A DNA stretch of 64,000 nucleotides, from assembly GCA_031261005.1 (NCBI GenBank), contig JAISKF010000040.1, positions 62,001 through 126,000 of the forward strand. The letters run 5' to 3'. The translations under genes were made by a program, and so were the position numbers. Each line of letters begins with the position of its first letter. Within the stretch, counting starts at the first letter, position 1. This DNA is from Enterobacteriaceae bacterium (GTDB taxonomy: Bacteria > Pseudomonadota > Gammaproteobacteria > Enterobacterales > Enterobacteriaceae). This document shows positions 8,939 through 20,506 of the stretch, piece after piece. The notes under the pieces were generated by a model that saw only the letters and a list, made by a program, of their open reading frames with translations, did no database searches and was not told the DNA's origin.

Positions 8939-10186
8939 CTAACATAATTTTTGTTCAATCCAAGCGGTTAATTGTTCTAATCCGCGATTTAAGTTACTGA
9001 CTAATGGCGTAGATGCGACATTAATTAATTTTCCATCGTTTGTTGAAGTACTAATCAGCTTAGATTCAGATATTGGACTGATAACATCTTTCTCAAAACT
9101 CACGGCACACATTGGTACAGGGCAGCGACGCCCTAACAAGCCTTGTGTTTTCAATGAATAGCGCCCTAGTTCGATATACAGTGAATTATCGCTGGTAGAA
9201 TCCATTTTTAATCGGCTGGCGATAATGTCGCGGTACATCGCTGGCATCAAACGTTGGATCTCTCTATTCACAAACATTTCATGCACGATTGCGCCAACAC
9301 AAGCCACACCGCGCAGACGGCGCGTTTCTAAGTATCCCAAACGTACAGCGACATTAGCGCCAAAACGCACACCTAATGCCACCACGCGTTGATCATCAAT
9401 CCATGCAACTTGATTCAATTGATTAAGCACTTGACGATGCAGCAAGCTGGTATCTTCGGTCAGCGTCCATTTGGAGGAAAAACCGATAGACGGCAAATCC
9501 ACACATAGCATCGCAATGCCTTTCGGCGCTAAATATTGACGAAAGAGTTGATAATAATCGTTTTGCAGATTATCCAAACCGCCGCACATCAACACCGTAG
9601 GATAAGGCGCGTTTCCGGCTTGCGGCAAATGCAGGAATCCGGTTAGCGTTCCGCCGTCAACTTTGAATTCCAGCGATTTAAGCTGATAAGGCAAATAGTT
9701 TGCCGCTTCACGGTAAGCGCGATCTGCCAATAGCTCTACTTGCTGCGCCAGTAAATCGCCGCGCAGATGCGGATAGCTGGCGATACTGAATAAGTTGCAG
9801 GCTTTCAGCCAAAGATCACCCGCTTTATCAGGATCGCTTGCGGCTATATCCAACGCTGCTTTCTGCCAACGCATTCCCTCTGTTGCCCATTCATAAATCC
9901 AGTTACCACTGCGATAACCCACAACGGTATCCAGCAGATGATCGCTGGTACGCTCATTACCAGAAGCAGCAATGCGTGCAAGAACGTCTTCAACTTCAAG
10001 AAGATCGACACCGCGCCATGCCCAAAGCGGTTTATTCATCATGCGATACCAATTTGGCTGATTTTGCCCGTCTAAAGAGATATGAGCGCTATCCGTCATC
10101 GGTACGGAACGTTTTACCAGCGTTGACGTTTCTGGCTGTTTAAACGATGGTTTAAACAGTACTTCGGAAAGATTATCTTGTGGCAT
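8939..10186 (-). CDS. frsA: esterase FrsA (fermentation-respiration switch protein)
   Basis: A 415-residue alpha/beta-hydrolase-fold protein matching E. coli FrsA in length and order (LFKPSFKQPETSTLV, GYRSGNWIYEWAT, PTVLMCGGLDNLQNDYY, LPSIGFSSKW, GLLGRRCPVP). FrsA binds IIA-Glc and has been described as an esterase influencing the fermentation/respiration balance. The pocket LPSIGFSS replaces the usual GxSxG nucleophile elbow, as in the family. It is upstream of crl on the same strand, with 59 nt between them. Confidence 0.93.
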   Translation of the reverse strand: MPQDNLSEVLFKPSFKQPETSTLVKRSVPMTDSAHISLDGQNQPNWYRMMNKPLWAWRGVDLLEVEDVLARIAASGNERTSDHLLDTVVGYRSGNWIYEWATEGMRWQKAALDIAASDPDKAGDLWLKACNLFSIASYPHLRGDLLAQQVELLADRAYREAANYLPYQLKSLEFKVDGGTLTGFLHLPQAGNAPYPTVLMCGGLDNLQNDYYQLFRQYLAPKGIAMLCVDLPSIGFSSKWTLTEDTSLLHRQVLNQLNQVAWIDDQRVVALGVRFGANVAVRLGYLETRRLRGVACVGAIVHEMFVNREIQRLMPAMYRDIIASRLKMDSTSDNSLYIELGRYSLKTQGLLGRRCPVPMCAVSFEKDVISPISESKLISTSTNDGKLINVASTPLVSNLNRGLEQLTAWIEQKLC

Positions 10187-10209
10187 AGCGGTTACTTCTG
10201 TCTCCCTAA

Positions 10210-10372
10210 CTAACCGGAACTAGTTCAATTTTTTCGTAGAGGCGGTTGTTAACCGCCCGCCAAACTACGGTGAAACAAACGGGTGACAGATTGTCACCTT
10301 TAAAATTATTATTTATTATCAATATATTAACTTATAATTATCGCCATTTTCTTATCCAACCCTGAGATTAAC
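10210..10372. repeat. dispersed palindromic repeat, copy R4
   Basis: About 160 bp upstream of frsA. It begins TAACCGGAACTAGTTC, contains AGGCGGTTGTTAACCGCCC and GGGTGACAGATTGTCACC, and ends CCATTTTCTTATCCAACC...GATTAAC. The rest of the 10187-10552 gap is AT-rich and should carry the promoters of frsA and the RraA-family gene. Confidence 0.7.
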
Positions 10373-10552
10373 TAACTTTATGGCAACGATTCTTTTAGTT
10401 TATACCTAGTACATCACTTTCTGGCTAGATTTAAGTCTTCCCGTCCGCCTATCCTTTAGTACAGTAATTTTTCATGGAAAATTAAGATCTTCTAAGATAC
10501 TTTGTCAAAGATCTCATTGATGTCTATTTATCTACAAGGAAAAACATAATAA

Positions 10553-11044
10553 ATGACTAGCAATAACAACATAACAAAAGTTGCCGATTTGTGTGATGCT
10601 CATGACAGTGAAGTTCGCATATTAGCGCCGATATTCAGTGATTTTGGCGGTAATACTAGCTTTAATGGCATCGCTGTTACTGTAAGATGTTTTGAAGATA
10701 ACGCCACGCTTAAAGCCTTAACTCAAACAGCAGGAAACGGGCGCGTTCTCGTCGTTGATGGCGGAGCAAGTTCTCGCCGTGCACTGCTTGGCGATATGCT
10801 TGGTGAAAATATGGTGAAAAACGGCTGGAGCGGCGCAATTATCTACGGTTATATCCGTGATAAAGCGGAACTGGCACAACTTGCTATCGGCGTTAAAGCA
10901 TTAGGCGCGTTCCCGCGCAGACCAGAGCAAAAAGCAGAAGCCATTGTTGGTCAAGCCATTGAGTTTGCCGGACAGATCATCAATGACGGCGATCATATTT
11001 ACGCGGATGCTGATGGTGTGATTATTCTGAATCTGGACAATTAA
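10553..11044 (+). CDS. RraA-family protein, possibly a metal-dependent aldolase/decarboxylase
   Basis: A 163-residue protein of the RraA fold (FSDFGGNTSFNGIAVTVRCFEDN, RVLVVDGGASSRRALLGDM, DHIYADADGVIIL). True RraA inhibits RNase E. This protein also carries a complete D-X20-R-D motif (Asp in LLGDMLG, then 20 residues, then RD in GYIRDKAEL). That motif marks the HMG-aldolase / oxaloacetate decarboxylase branch; E. coli RraA has Gln after the Arg. It stands alone, with AAGGAAA before the ATG, and is not at the menA/hslVU locus where rraA usually lies, so it is probably a paralogue with an enzymatic role. Confidence 0.75.
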   Translation: MTSNNNITKVADLCDAHDSEVRILAPIFSDFGGNTSFNGIAVTVRCFEDNATLKALTQTAGNGRVLVVDGGASSRRALLGDMLGENMVKNGWSGAIIYGYIRDKAELAQLAIGVKALGAFPRRPEQKAEAIVGQAIEFAGQIINDGDHIYADADGVIILNLDN

Positions 11045-11082
11045 TTTAAAAATCGCACACAGTGGAAACTGTAGAAACGACA

Positions 11083-11107
11083 AAGCCCGAAATCATCGGG
11101 CTTTGTT
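11083..11107. terminator. bidirectional terminator between RraA-family gene and gpt
   Basis: AAAGCCCGA-AATCA-TCGGGCTTT stem-loop with A-rich sequence before and TGTT after, between convergent genes. Confidence 0.75.
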
Positions 11108-11127
11108 AGATCGATCAGACGCAAAAA

Positions 11128-11586
11128 TTAGCAATCGCCGATAGGTTTCACAAAAGTAATACCCATATCCCACGGCTGTTCAATCCAGGTATCTTGCGGA
11201 ATATCGACTACATAATCATCAACCAGCGGTTTGCCAGCCGGTTTAGCGAAAATAGTCACAAAATGCGCTTTCGGATACATATCACGAATCGCTTTTGCCG
11301 TACTACCGGTATCGACTAAATCATCAATTACGATAAAGCCTTCACCGTCGCCCTCAGCACATTTGAGAATTTTCATCTCACGCTGGTTGTCGTGATCGTA
11401 ACTAGAGATACAAACAGTATCCACATAACGAATACTTAACTCGCGCGCCAGTAAAGCAGCGGGAACTAAGCCGCCGCGGCTAACCGCGATAATGCCTTTC
11501 CATTGCTCTCTCGGCAGTAAACGGCGGGCAAGTTTGCGGGCTTCAATCTGCAACATGTCCCAAGTAACAACGTATTTTTCGCTCAT
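11128..11586 (-). CDS. gpt: xanthine-guanine phosphoribosyltransferase
   Basis: Purine salvage: converts guanine or xanthine plus PRPP to GMP or XMP, at the inner face of the membrane. It is 152 residues, like E. coli Gpt and very similar in sequence. The PRPP-binding loop [10 protein letters not shown] is at about 87-96, SRGGLVP at 36-42, and the purine-contact end WIEQPWDMG near 135. In E. coli it neighbours frsA-crl; here one gene has come between. Confidence 0.95.
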   Translation of the reverse strand: MSEKYVVTWDMLQIEARKLARRLLPREQWKGIIAVSRGGLVPAALLARELSIRYVDTVCISSYDHDNQREMKILKCAEGDGEGFIVIDDLVDTGSTAKAIRDMYPKAHFVTIFAKPAGKPLVDDYVVDIPQDTWIEQPWDMGITFVKPIGDC

Positions 11587-11962
11587 ATCAATCGAATCCC
11601 AGCCAACAGAATGTGGCTTTGCTTGTTTATTCAGGGGGAAAAAAGTTGCAGGGGATTATAAAGATGCCGTCCGATAAAAACCAGCAATTCTGACAGGAGA
11701 AAGCGATCTTGTTGGTCAAATCAAGAGCAATGTGTGCGACAGGAAAAATCACAATAATAACGTGCCGAATCACTATCGCTCCCCGCCTCGCATTGCTGAA
11801 ACGATAAATATAGAAATATGAAATAGATAATTACAAAACATAAATAAATCATACAGCTTATATGTATTTAACTAAGAAATAATAGTTACCAATGAATAAC
11901 AATATGTTAACAATACACTGCCACTAAGTGCAGATCTTTTATTATCTAAATTTGGAGTGCTG
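11587..11962. other. intergenic region between gpt and a small ORF
   Basis: The gpt promoter must lie in the first part (minus strand). The stretch 11800-11950 is AT-rich. No gene or RNA was recognised. Confidence 0.4.
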
Positions 11963-12061
11963 ATGAGAACCAGATATACAAACAGAGCACAACTATTTAT
12001 AGCAGCAATGATTGTTGCTTTTTTTGCCTCTGTCACGTTGATGTATGAACTTTGTATGTAG
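11963..12061 (+). CDS. predicted 32-residue small membrane protein
   Basis: ATG at 11963 with GGAG 5 nt upstream opens a 32-codon frame. It has a basic start (MRTRYTNRAQ) followed by one hydrophobic helix (LFIAAMIVAFFASVTLMY) and ends in LCM. This is the typical make-up of enterobacterial single-helix small proteins, but I do not recognise the family. It is convergent with icd; its stop codon lies just before the icd terminator hairpin. It may be real or fortuitous. Confidence 0.45.
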   Translation: MRTRYTNRAQLFIAAMIVAFFASVTLMYELCM

Positions 12062-12065
12062 GGAA

Positions 12066-12089
12066 CAAAAACGGGAGCCGAAGCCCCCG
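12066..12089 (-). terminator. icd terminator
   Basis: On the minus strand, CGGGGGC-TTCG-GCTCCCG (7-bp stem with one G-T pair and a UUCG-type tetraloop) is followed by TTTTTG. It lies 43 nt after the icd stop codon. Confidence 0.75.
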
Positions 12090-12131
12090 AATGATTTTAA
12101 GCGGATTTTAGCTTGTCACATTTTTCACTTG

Positions 12132-13394
12132 TCACATACTGGCAATCACATCTAAGCCAAACTCGCTACTTGTGCGTAATGTCGCGCCCTCCAGTATACG
12201 AGCAAAGTCATAAGTGACAGTTTTATTCTTAATTGCACCAGCGACACCTTTGACAATCAGGTCAGCGGCTTCTGTCCAGCCCAAATGACGGAGCATCATT
12301 TCTGCGGACAAAATCAGTGAACCCGGATTCACTTTATTCTGGCCGGCATATCCTGGTGCTGTGCCGTGCGTGGCCTCAAACAGAGCACAGTTGTCACCAA
12401 TATTGGCACCCGGTGCAATGCCGATACCGCCAACCTGTGCCGCTAACGCATCGGAGATATAATCACCGTTCAGGTTCATGGTAGCGATCACGTCATACTC
12501 TTCCGGACGCAGCAGGATTTGTTGCAGGAAAGCATCGGCGATCACATCTTTGATAATAATATTTTTGCCATTCTTTGGATTTTTCAGTTTCACCCAAGGA
12601 CCGCCGTCCAGCAATTCACCGCCGAACTCTTCGCGTGCCAACTGGTAGCCCCACTCTTTGAACGCGCCTTCCGTGAATTTCATGATGTTGCCTTTATGTA
12701 CCAACGTCACGGAGTCACGATCATTGTCGATAGCATACTGAATCGCCGCGCGTACCAGACGTTTCGTCCCTTGTTCGGAACAAGGCTTAATGCCAATACC
12801 GCATTCTTGTGGGAAACGGATTTTCGTCACGCCCATTTCTTCTAACAGGAACTTAATGACTTTATCAGCTTCAGGAGAACCCGCTTTCCATTCCACACCC
12901 GCGTAAATATCTTCAGCATTTTCACGGAAGATCACCATATCGGTTAGCTCAGGGCGTTTAACCGGACTTGGCGTTCCCTCATAATAACGAATCGGACGTA
13001 AGCAAATGTACAAATCAAGCTGCTGACGCAGTGCCACATTTAATGAACGAATACCGCCGCCGACTGGCGTGGTTAACGGACCTTTTATTGCAACACGATA
13101 ATCACGAATAAAATCCAACGTTTCTTCTGGCAGCCATACATCTTCACCGTAGACTTTTGTTGATTTTTCCCCAGTGTAGATTTCCATCCAGGAAATTTTA
13201 CGTTCACCGCCATAAGCCTTTTGAACTGCTGCATCAACGACATCAAGCATAACTGGTGTAACATCAATACCAATGCCATCACCTTCAATATATGGGATGA
13301 TAGGATCGTGCGGAACTTCGAGTTTGCCTTTAGCGTCAACCGTAATTTTTTTACCTATAGTCGGAACGACTACTTTGCTTACTGTACTTTCCAT
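12132..13394 (-). CDS. icd: isocitrate dehydrogenase [NADP+]
   Basis: TCA-cycle oxidative decarboxylation of isocitrate to 2-oxoglutarate. The protein is 420 residues. Substrate-loop Ser117 lies in [12 protein letters not shown], the site phosphorylated by AceK in E. coli. Other marks are [10 protein letters not shown], the NADP-site segment [10 protein letters not shown] and [17 protein letters not shown] place the start at 13394 ([11 protein letters not shown]), which has AAGGAGAG upstream and matches the E. coli N-terminus; an open extension to 13475 lacks homology. Divergent from rluE, as in E. coli. Confidence 0.95.
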   Translation of the reverse strand: MESTVSKVVVPTIGKKITVDAKGKLEVPHDPIIPYIEGDGIGIDVTPVMLDVVDAAVQKAYGGERKISWMEIYTGEKSTKVYGEDVWLPEETLDFIRDYRVAIKGPLTTPVGGGIRSLNVALRQQLDLYICLRPIRYYEGTPSPVKRPELTDMVIFRENAEDIYAGVEWKAGSPEADKVIKFLLEEMGVTKIRFPQECGIGIKPCSEQGTKRLVRAAIQYAIDNDRDSVTLVHKGNIMKFTEGAFKEWGYQLAREEFGGELLDGGPWVKLKNPKNGKNIIIKDVIADAFLQQILLRPEEYDVIATMNLNGDYISDALAAQVGGIGIAPGANIGDNCALFEATHGTAPGYAGQNKVNPGSLILSAEMMLRHLGWTEAADLIVKGVAGAIKNKTVTYDFARILEGATLRTSSEFGLDVIASM

Positions 13395-13525
13395 CAAACT
13401 CTCCTTAAAGGGCTTGTTTGTTAATTTTTTGTAAGATGCAAAGTTGATACTACGTGAATACTTTGTATCCGCCAATTAAAAATTTTTCACATATACTGCT
13501 TTTATGATTCAACACACAAAATGAC

Positions 13526-14149
13526 ATGAAAAAATTTACAACGAAGAAAAATTCCGTTCACTGGAATAGCAATAAAAAATATAAAAACCATATAAATCAA
13601 GATAATCGCAAAGTTATTTTGTTTAATAAACCCTATGATGTCTTACCGCAATTCACCGATGAAATGGGCAGAAAAACGTTAAAGGATTTTATTTCTTTAA
13701 ACGGTGTTTATGCTGCCGGAAGATTAGATCGCGACAGTGAAGGTCTTTTGGTATTAACAAATGATGGCAAATTGCAAGCAAAATTAACAAATCCGCAACA
13801 CAATGCTGGCAAGGTATATTTTGTTCAGGTGGAAGGCATTCCCGATGAAGCTGCATTAGAAAAATTGCGTCAGGGGATTATATTAAATGATGGAGCGACA
13901 CTTCCTGCCGGAGCAGAGTTGATCCCTGAACCAGAATGGCTATGGCAACGAGATCCGCCGATTCGTGAGCGGAAATCAATTCCTACCTGTTGGCTGAAAA
14001 TTACCTTATATGAGGGCAGAAACCGGCAAGTACGCAGAATGACGGCTCATGTTGGCTTCCCGACACTGCGTTTAATCCGCTACAGTTTATATCACTGGAA
14101 TGTTGAGGGCTTACAGCCCGGTGAATGGAGAGAGGTCGATAATGTCTGA
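13526..14149 (+). CDS. rluE: 23S rRNA pseudouridine(2457) synthase RluE
   Basis: RsuA-family pseudouridine synthase acting on 23S rRNA U2457. It is 207 residues. The catalytic Asp lies in [17 protein letters not shown] (Asp about 68), the conserved [10 protein letters not shown] is at 31-40, and [10 protein letters not shown] marks the RNA-binding end. The Lys-rich N-terminus is family-typical. The last 8 nt overlap the start of nudJ (ATGTCTGA), so the pair is translationally coupled. Confidence 0.92.
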   Translation: MKKFTTKKNSVHWNSNKKYKNHINQDNRKVILFNKPYDVLPQFTDEMGRKTLKDFISLNGVYAAGRLDRDSEGLLVLTNDGKLQAKLTNPQHNAGKVYFVQVEGIPDEAALEKLRQGIILNDGATLPAGAELIPEPEWLWQRDPPIRERKSIPTCWLKITLYEGRNRQVRRMTAHVGFPTLRLIRYSLYHWNVEGLQPGEWREVDNV

Positions 14150-14594
14150 CAGTCAGTTTAAACCGCATGTAACGATGGCTTGTGTTGTTCAGGCGGAAAA
14201 TAAATTTCTGGTGGTAGAAGAGCGCGTAAATGGTTTCCCTACGCTAAACCAGCCTGCTGGTCATTTAGAAGCCGATGAAACGATTATTGAGGGCGCGCAG
14301 CGCGAGCTTTGGGAAGAAACCGGCATTCAAGCCGCACCGCAAACGTTATTGCAGATCTATCAATGGACAGCTAAAGACGGTACACCGTTTATCCGTTTTA
14401 CATTTGCTATTGATTTACCAGAAATCGTCGCGACTTATCCGCACGATAGCGATATTGACTGCTGCCATTGGCTTACTGCTGATGAAATCATCAATGCCGA
14501 TAATCTGCGTTCGCCATTGGTACGGGAAAGTATGCTGCGTTATCAGCAGCCAGAGCGTTATCCGTTAGCAATCATAGAAAACTTTCAGCTATAG
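14142..14594 (+). CDS. nudJ: Nudix hydrolase NudJ (phosphatase NudJ)
   Basis: A 150-residue Nudix hydrolase. In E. coli NudJ acts on HMP-PP and nucleoside di/triphosphates, releasing orthophosphate. The full Nudix box ([17 protein letters not shown], then WEETGI) lies at about 40-62. The start at 14142 ([16 protein letters not shown]) overlaps the rluE stop codon; the earlier Met codons lie inside rluE. It is followed by mnmA after a 130-nt gap. Confidence 0.92.
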   Translation: MSDSQFKPHVTMACVVQAENKFLVVEERVNGFPTLNQPAGHLEADETIIEGAQRELWEETGIQAAPQTLLQIYQWTAKDGTPFIRFTFAIDLPEIVATYPHDSDIDCCHWLTADEIINADNLRSPLVRESMLRYQQPERYPLAIIENFQL

Positions 14595-14724
14595 CGAAAA
14601 AGCCGTTGTTGTAAGCGATGCACCCGCGCTGGCAACGTGCTAAAATCCGCTGCTGAGACTGATACAACCTGTATTATCTATTGTTAGTTACAACCCTTTT
14701 TAAGTCATAGTACGCGAGATTCCC

Positions 14725-15828
14725 ATGTCAGATAACAGCCAGAAAAAAGTCATTGTCGGCATGTCCGGTGGTGTCGATTCCTCCGTTTCAGCCCATTTGC
14801 TTCAACAACAAGGCTATCAGGTGGCTGGTTTATTCATGAAAAACTGGGAAGAAGATGACTCCGACGAATACTGCTCAGCAGCAACGGATCTTGCTGATGC
14901 TCAGGCAGTTTGTGACAAACTCGGCATTGAGCTGCACACCATCAACTTCTCTGCGGAATATTGGGATAATGTATTTGAGCTGTTTCTGGCGGAATATAAA
15001 GCTGGTCGCACGCCGAACCCTGATATTCTGTGTAATAAAGAGATCAAATTTAAAGCATTTCTGGAATTTGCCGCAGAAGATTTAGGCGCGGACTATATCG
15101 CCACCGGTCACTACGTGCGCCGTCAGGATATTGACGGAAAAAGCCGCTTATTACGCGGTGTTGATGGCAATAAAGACCAAAGCTACTTTTTATATACGCT
15201 TAGCCATGAGCAAATCGCTCAGAGCTTATTCCCTGTTGGTGAGCTGGAAAAACCTGAAGTACGCCGTATTGCGGAGCAACTGGATCTCATCACTGCGAAG
15301 AAAAAAGATTCCACGGGTATCTGCTTTATCGGTGAACGTAAATTCAAAGATTTTCTGGCGCGCTATTTACCGGCACAACCCGGTGATATTGTCACCGTTG
15401 ACGGCGAAACTATCGGGCGTCATGACGGCTTGATGTATCACACATTAGGTCAGCGCAAAGGTTTAGGTATTGGCGGCATGAAAGACAGCAGCGAAGAGCC
15501 GTGGTACGTGGTGGATAAAGATCTGGTGAATAATCGCTTGATCGTCGCACAGGGGCACGATCACCCTGATTTGTTCTCCAATGGTTTGATCGCGCAGCAA
15601 TTACATTGGGTGGATCGCAATCCGGTCACGGAAGCCTTTCGCTGCACAGTAAAAACTCGCTATCGTCAGCAGGATATTTCTTGCACCGTGATCCCTCATG
15701 ATGCAGATCGTATTGAAGTTCGTTTTGATCAGCCGGTTGCTGCGGTAACGCCTGGGCAATCTGCGGTGTTTTATCAAGGTGACGTTTGCCTTGGCGGTGG
15801 TGTTATTGAAGAGCGTCTGCGGGATTAA
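14725..15828 (+). CDS. mnmA: tRNA-specific 2-thiouridylase MnmA
   Basis: Makes the 2-thio group on U34 of tRNA-Glu/Gln/Lys, taking sulfur from the Tus relay and using ATP. It is 367 residues. The PP-loop [15 protein letters not shown] is at about 12-26, the catalytic cysteines lie in [13 protein letters not shown] (about 100) and [12 protein letters not shown] (about 200), and GLGIGGM leads into the C-terminal barrel. First gene of an mnmA-hflD-purB set, as in E. coli. Confidence 0.95.
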   Translation: MSDNSQKKVIVGMSGGVDSSVSAHLLQQQGYQVAGLFMKNWEEDDSDEYCSAATDLADAQAVCDKLGIELHTINFSAEYWDNVFELFLAEYKAGRTPNPDILCNKEIKFKAFLEFAAEDLGADYIATGHYVRRQDIDGKSRLLRGVDGNKDQSYFLYTLSHEQIAQSLFPVGELEKPEVRRIAEQLDLITAKKKDSTGICFIGERKFKDFLARYLPAQPGDIVTVDGETIGRHDGLMYHTLGQRKGLGIGGMKDSSEEPWYVVDKDLVNNRLIVAQGHDHPDLFSNGLIAQQLHWVDRNPVTEAFRCTVKTRYRQQDISCTVIPHDADRIEVRFDQPVAAVTPGQSAVFYQGDVCLGGGVIEERLRD

Positions 15829-15830
15829 TT

Positions 15831-16454
15831 GTGGCTAAAAATTTCTATGATATTACCCTCGCGCTGGCAGGCATTGCCCAGTCAGCCCGTCTGGTTCAGC
15901 AACTAGCACATGATGGTCAATGTAACAGTGATGCGCTGGCTGTTTCACTAAAAAGCATTATGGTGATCGACTCACCAACGACATTAGCAGTTTTCGGACA
16001 AGAGCATGATTTAGCGCTGGGGCTGGAAAGTTTACCAAGCGTGTTGATCAGCAATACACAGGAACTTAGCTCGGAACTCGCCCGTTATGTTCTTAGCTTG
16101 ACTGTGCTGGAACGCAAGTTATCTGCCAATCATCAGGCATTAAACGAGCTTTCTATGCGTATCAGTCAGGTTGAACGCCAACTGATACATTTCGATATTG
16201 AATCCGAAACGATCATCAATTCGCTGGCAAGCATTTATGTTGATATTATCAGCGCTATCGGACCGCGTATTCAGGTGACAGGTTCGCCGGATGCCCTGCA
16301 ACAGCCGTTGGTACAAGCTAAAGTCCGCGCGGCGTTACTGTCAGGGATTCGCGCCACTGTGCTTTGGCAGCAAGTCGGCGGTAGTCGCTTACAGTTTATG
16401 TTTTCTCGCGGTCGCCTGTTAAATCAGGTCAAACAAATTCTTGCTAATCGTTAA
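15831..16454 (+). CDS. hflD: high frequency lysogenization protein HflD
   Basis: A 207-residue mostly helical, membrane-associated protein. In E. coli it binds phage lambda CII and modulates lysogeny; its housekeeping role is unclear. It begins with GTG two nt after the mnmA stop, and no ATG lies near the N-terminus. Characteristic blocks are [34 protein letters not shown] and [20 protein letters not shown]. Sits between mnmA and purB, 27 nt before purB. Confidence 0.93.
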   Translation: MAKNFYDITLALAGIAQSARLVQQLAHDGQCNSDALAVSLKSIMVIDSPTTLAVFGQEHDLALGLESLPSVLISNTQELSSELARYVLSLTVLERKLSANHQALNELSMRISQVERQLIHFDIESETIINSLASIYVDIISAIGPRIQVTGSPDALQQPLVQAKVRAALLSGIRATVLWQQVGGSRLQFMFSRGRLLNQVKQILANR

Positions 16455-17852
<1,398 letters not shown>

Positions 17853-17875
17853 ATTTATTTTATTGATTTAGAAGT

Positions 17876-17910
17876 AAAAAAAGGTGCTATTCATGATAGC
17901 ACCTTTTTTA
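17876..17910 (+). terminator. purB terminator
   Basis: A-rich lead, then GGTGCTAT-TCATG-ATAGCACC (8-bp stem), then TTTTTTAT. The A-run upstream could also make it work on the opposite strand. Confidence 0.85.
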
Positions 17911-17927
17911 TATTACCTAAAATGACT

Positions 17928-18072
17928 TAACCGGAACTTCGAACAGGAAATTATATCATTACTATAAATTTCAATAATTACATGACATTACGTAGGGGCG
18001 GCAGGTTGCCGCCCCTACAAATTATTATCAATCTATTAATTTCGCCATTTCCTTATCCAAATCTAAGGTTAA
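17928..18072. repeat. dispersed palindromic repeat, copy R5
   Basis: About 145 bp between convergent purB and pepT. It begins TTAACCGGAACTTCGAACAGG, has the perfect core GGGGCGGCAGGTTGCCGCCCC, and ends CCTTATCCAAATCTAAGGTTAA. The right end stops one base before the pepT stop codon (18074-18076). Confidence 0.75.
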
Positions 18073-18073
18073 C

Positions 18074-19321
18074 TCAGGCATTCTTTTTAAAACGATCGTG
18101 CGTTTGTTTCACCACTTCAACCAAGACTTCACTGGCTGCGCGCAGAGATTTAACCGGCAGATATTCATAAATAGAGTGGAAGTTATGAGCGCCAGTGAAA
18201 ATATTCGGGCATGGTAAACCATTTTGTGACAACGCAGAGCCGTCATATCCGCCGCGCATTGGCGTAACTTTTGGTTCAATACCGCGAGAGCGATATGCCT
18301 GAACCGCAATATCAATCGGATAAGAATTTTCACCTTGCAGGCTGTTAAATACGTTGGCATAGCGATCCGCCAATACGCATTTTACGCTGCCGTCCCCCCA
18401 CAAACTGGCGCAGTTTTCGGCTAATTTACCTAAAAACGCCATACGCTTTTGATAACCTTGTTCGGTGAAATCACGCACGTCCATTTTCAGTAACGTTTTA
18501 GCGCTATTACCTTGCAATTGTTTCACCCAATAATAGCCCTCACGACCATCGGTATATTCCGGCGCTTCACCGCCTGGCAACATAGCAATAAATTTGTGCG
18601 CCATCAGCAATGAGTTTTTCAATTTACCTTTTGCCGACATCGGATGAGCAGATTGACCAGTAAAAGTAATTTCCGCATCACCTGCATTCCAGTTTTCATA
18701 CACCAGCTCACCAATACCGCAGCAATCGAGGGTATAAGCAAAATCCGCGCCGAATGCTTTCACATCAAATACTTTCGATCCGCGCAGACCTTGTTCTTCA
18801 TCAGGAACTAAGCCAACTTTCACTGCGCCGTGTTTGATTTCTGGGTGTTGCAATAAATATTGCACCATATTAACGATAGAAGCGATGGCTGCTTTATCGT
18901 CTGCGCCCAGTAAACTTGTACCATCAGTAACGATCAATTCGTCGCCGATATATTCGCTTAATTCAGGAAATTCGCTCTGACGTAAAAAAATTTGCTGCTC
19001 TTTATTCAGGCAGAGATCACCACCCTGATAAGGCAGGATTTGTGCGTTGGTATCGGTGGTTTGTTCAGCGCTGGTATCCAGATGACCAAAAAATGCCACT
19101 GTCGGCAGCGGATAATCAACGTTAGCAGGTAAAGTCGCCGTTAATATTGCACGCTCACTGACTTTCACATCTTGCAGACCTAAAGCACGCAACTCCTCAG
19201 CGACTTTATTTGCCAGTACACGCTGTCCCTCAGATGACGGCATAATACCCGCCGCACCTTTATCACGATCAGTTGTAGTATTGATTTTTGTATAAGAAAT
19301 AAAACGATCAACAATATCCAT
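18074..19321 (-). CDS. pepT: peptidase T (tripeptide aminopeptidase)
   Basis: Cytosolic zinc aminopeptidase that removes the N-terminal residue of tripeptides (M20 family). It is 415 residues. Metal-site segments GHLDTS (about 84), LLGADDKAAIAS and PDEEQGLRG are present, as well as MRGGYDGSALSQNGLPCPNIFTG near the end. The E. coli protein is 408 residues. It sits near purB, as in E. coli, with its own promoter in 19322-19450. Confidence 0.92.
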   Translation of the reverse strand: MDIVDRFISYTKINTTTDRDKGAAGIMPSSEGQRVLANKVAEELRALGLQDVKVSERAILTATLPANVDYPLPTVAFFGHLDTSAEQTTDTNAQILPYQGGDLCLNKEQQIFLRQSEFPELSEYIGDELIVTDGTSLLGADDKAAIASIVNMVQYLLQHPEIKHGAVKVGLVPDEEQGLRGSKVFDVKAFGADFAYTLDCCGIGELVYENWNAGDAEITFTGQSAHPMSAKGKLKNSLLMAHKFIAMLPGGEAPEYTDGREGYYWVKQLQGNSAKTLLKMDVRDFTEQGYQKRMAFLGKLAENCASLWGDGSVKCVLADRYANVFNSLQGENSYPIDIAVQAYRSRGIEPKVTPMRGGYDGSALSQNGLPCPNIFTGAHNFHSIYEYLPVKSLRAASEVLVEVVKQTHDRFKKNA

Positions 19322-19728
19322 AATATTTACCTTTCACTATATTGGGTTACTTTCATTTACGTTAACACAAGGCTTATTTGGCGTGAACTGCTTTTATTTT
19401 TTAATGAGACGCTGATAAAAAAATAAAAATTTAGTGATTTTTATTTATATTTCATAAAATTAATATGAATAAAAATTATATAACAAATAATAAACATCTT
19501 TTTAAAACAGTAGAAACCAACAAATGGATCAGTGTTTTAAAATAATAATATGAAACATTTAATTAAGAATTAAATAACTCATTTGTACGATCAACCAACA
19601 GTTAATATCCTTACAATCTGTATAGATAGTGTTTATGGTGTTAGACTCATAAGTATCGTTTTCACTTCATTTTACTGCATTCACTCATCAAAAAAACCGT
19701 GATGCAGTTTATATGTACAGGAAAGACA
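19322..19728. other. AT-rich intergenic region with divergent promoters
   Basis: Lies between the divergent pepT and yqjA starts. It is very AT-rich, with no ORF or RNA seen. It should hold both promoters, but no confident boxes were identified. Confidence 0.4.
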
Positions 19729-20382
19729 ATGGGTTCAATTGCCGATTTATTTCAAGCACTTCTTCATCAGGATTTTAAAACTCTCGCCAATCCTGATTTG
19801 CTCTGGATGATTTATGCAATCCTGTTTGTCATTATCTTTCTGGAAAACGGTTTATTACCCACTACATTTTTGCCCGGCGATAGTTTATTGCTGCTCTCCG
19901 GCGCATTGATCGCACAAGGTTCGCTGCACTACGGGCTAACGATCCTGATACTTACCGCTGCTGCTGGTTTAGGTTGTTGGTTTAGTTATATTCAGGGGCG
20001 CTGGCTGGGAAAAACCAAAACAGTACAAGGCTGGCTGAGGAAAATCCCGCCTCACTATCATCAACGCGCTCACGATTTGTTTCAGCATCATGGTTTTTTC
20101 GCGTTACTGATTGGCCGTTTTTTGGCGTTTATACGTACTTTATTGCCGACGATCGCCGGTTTATCAGCGATGGATAGTAAACAGTTCCAGATATTCAATT
20201 GGTTAAGTGCGGTATTGTGGGTTGGTGTTATCACCAGTTTAGGTTATATGATCAGTCTGACACCAATATTTAAACGTCACGAAACCGCTGTGATGAACGG
20301 ATTAATGATTTTACCTATCGCGCTGCTGATAATGGGCATCGTAGGCTCTCTGGTTATCATGCTAAAGAAAAAGAAGAAATAA
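19729..20382 (+). CDS. yqjA: DedA-family membrane protein YqjA
   Basis: A 217-residue inner-membrane protein of the DedA/SNARE-associated family, close to E. coli YqjA ([54 protein letters not shown]). YqjA/YghB proteins support envelope homeostasis, proton-coupled transport and polyprenyl lipid recycling. The start at 19729 (MGSIADLFQ) is chosen because AGGAAAG lies 5-10 nt upstream. Repeat R6 begins on the base after its stop codon. Confidence 0.88.
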   Translation: MGSIADLFQALLHQDFKTLANPDLLWMIYAILFVIIFLENGLLPTTFLPGDSLLLLSGALIAQGSLHYGLTILILTAAAGLGCWFSYIQGRWLGKTKTVQGWLRKIPPHYHQRAHDLFQHHGFFALLIGRFLAFIRTLLPTIAGLSAMDSKQFQIFNWLSAVLWVGVITSLGYMISLTPIFKRHETAVMNGLMILPIALLIMGIVGSLVIMLKKKKK

Positions 20383-20502
20383 TTAATCTGAGATTTGGAT
20401 TAGTAAATGGCGAGATTAATAATAGTTCACAGTAGTTTGGCGGGCGGCAGGTTGCCGCCCTACGAAAAAATAATATAATTTTTATCCAACCATCTGGTTA
20501 AT
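20383..20502. repeat. dispersed palindromic repeat, copy R6
   Basis: 120 bp filling the space between convergent yqjA and yccU. It begins TTAATCTGAGATTTGGATTAG directly after the yqjA stop, has the core GGGCGGCAGGTTGCCGCCC and ends TTTATCCAACCATCTGGTTAA four bases before the yccU stop. Confidence 0.75.
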
Positions 20503-20506
20503 CAGG

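Noticed and set aside
13395-13475. N-terminal extension of icd to an upstream ATG
   Set aside because: The extra 27 codons have no homology, while the ATG at 13394 has a good SD and matches the known N-terminus.
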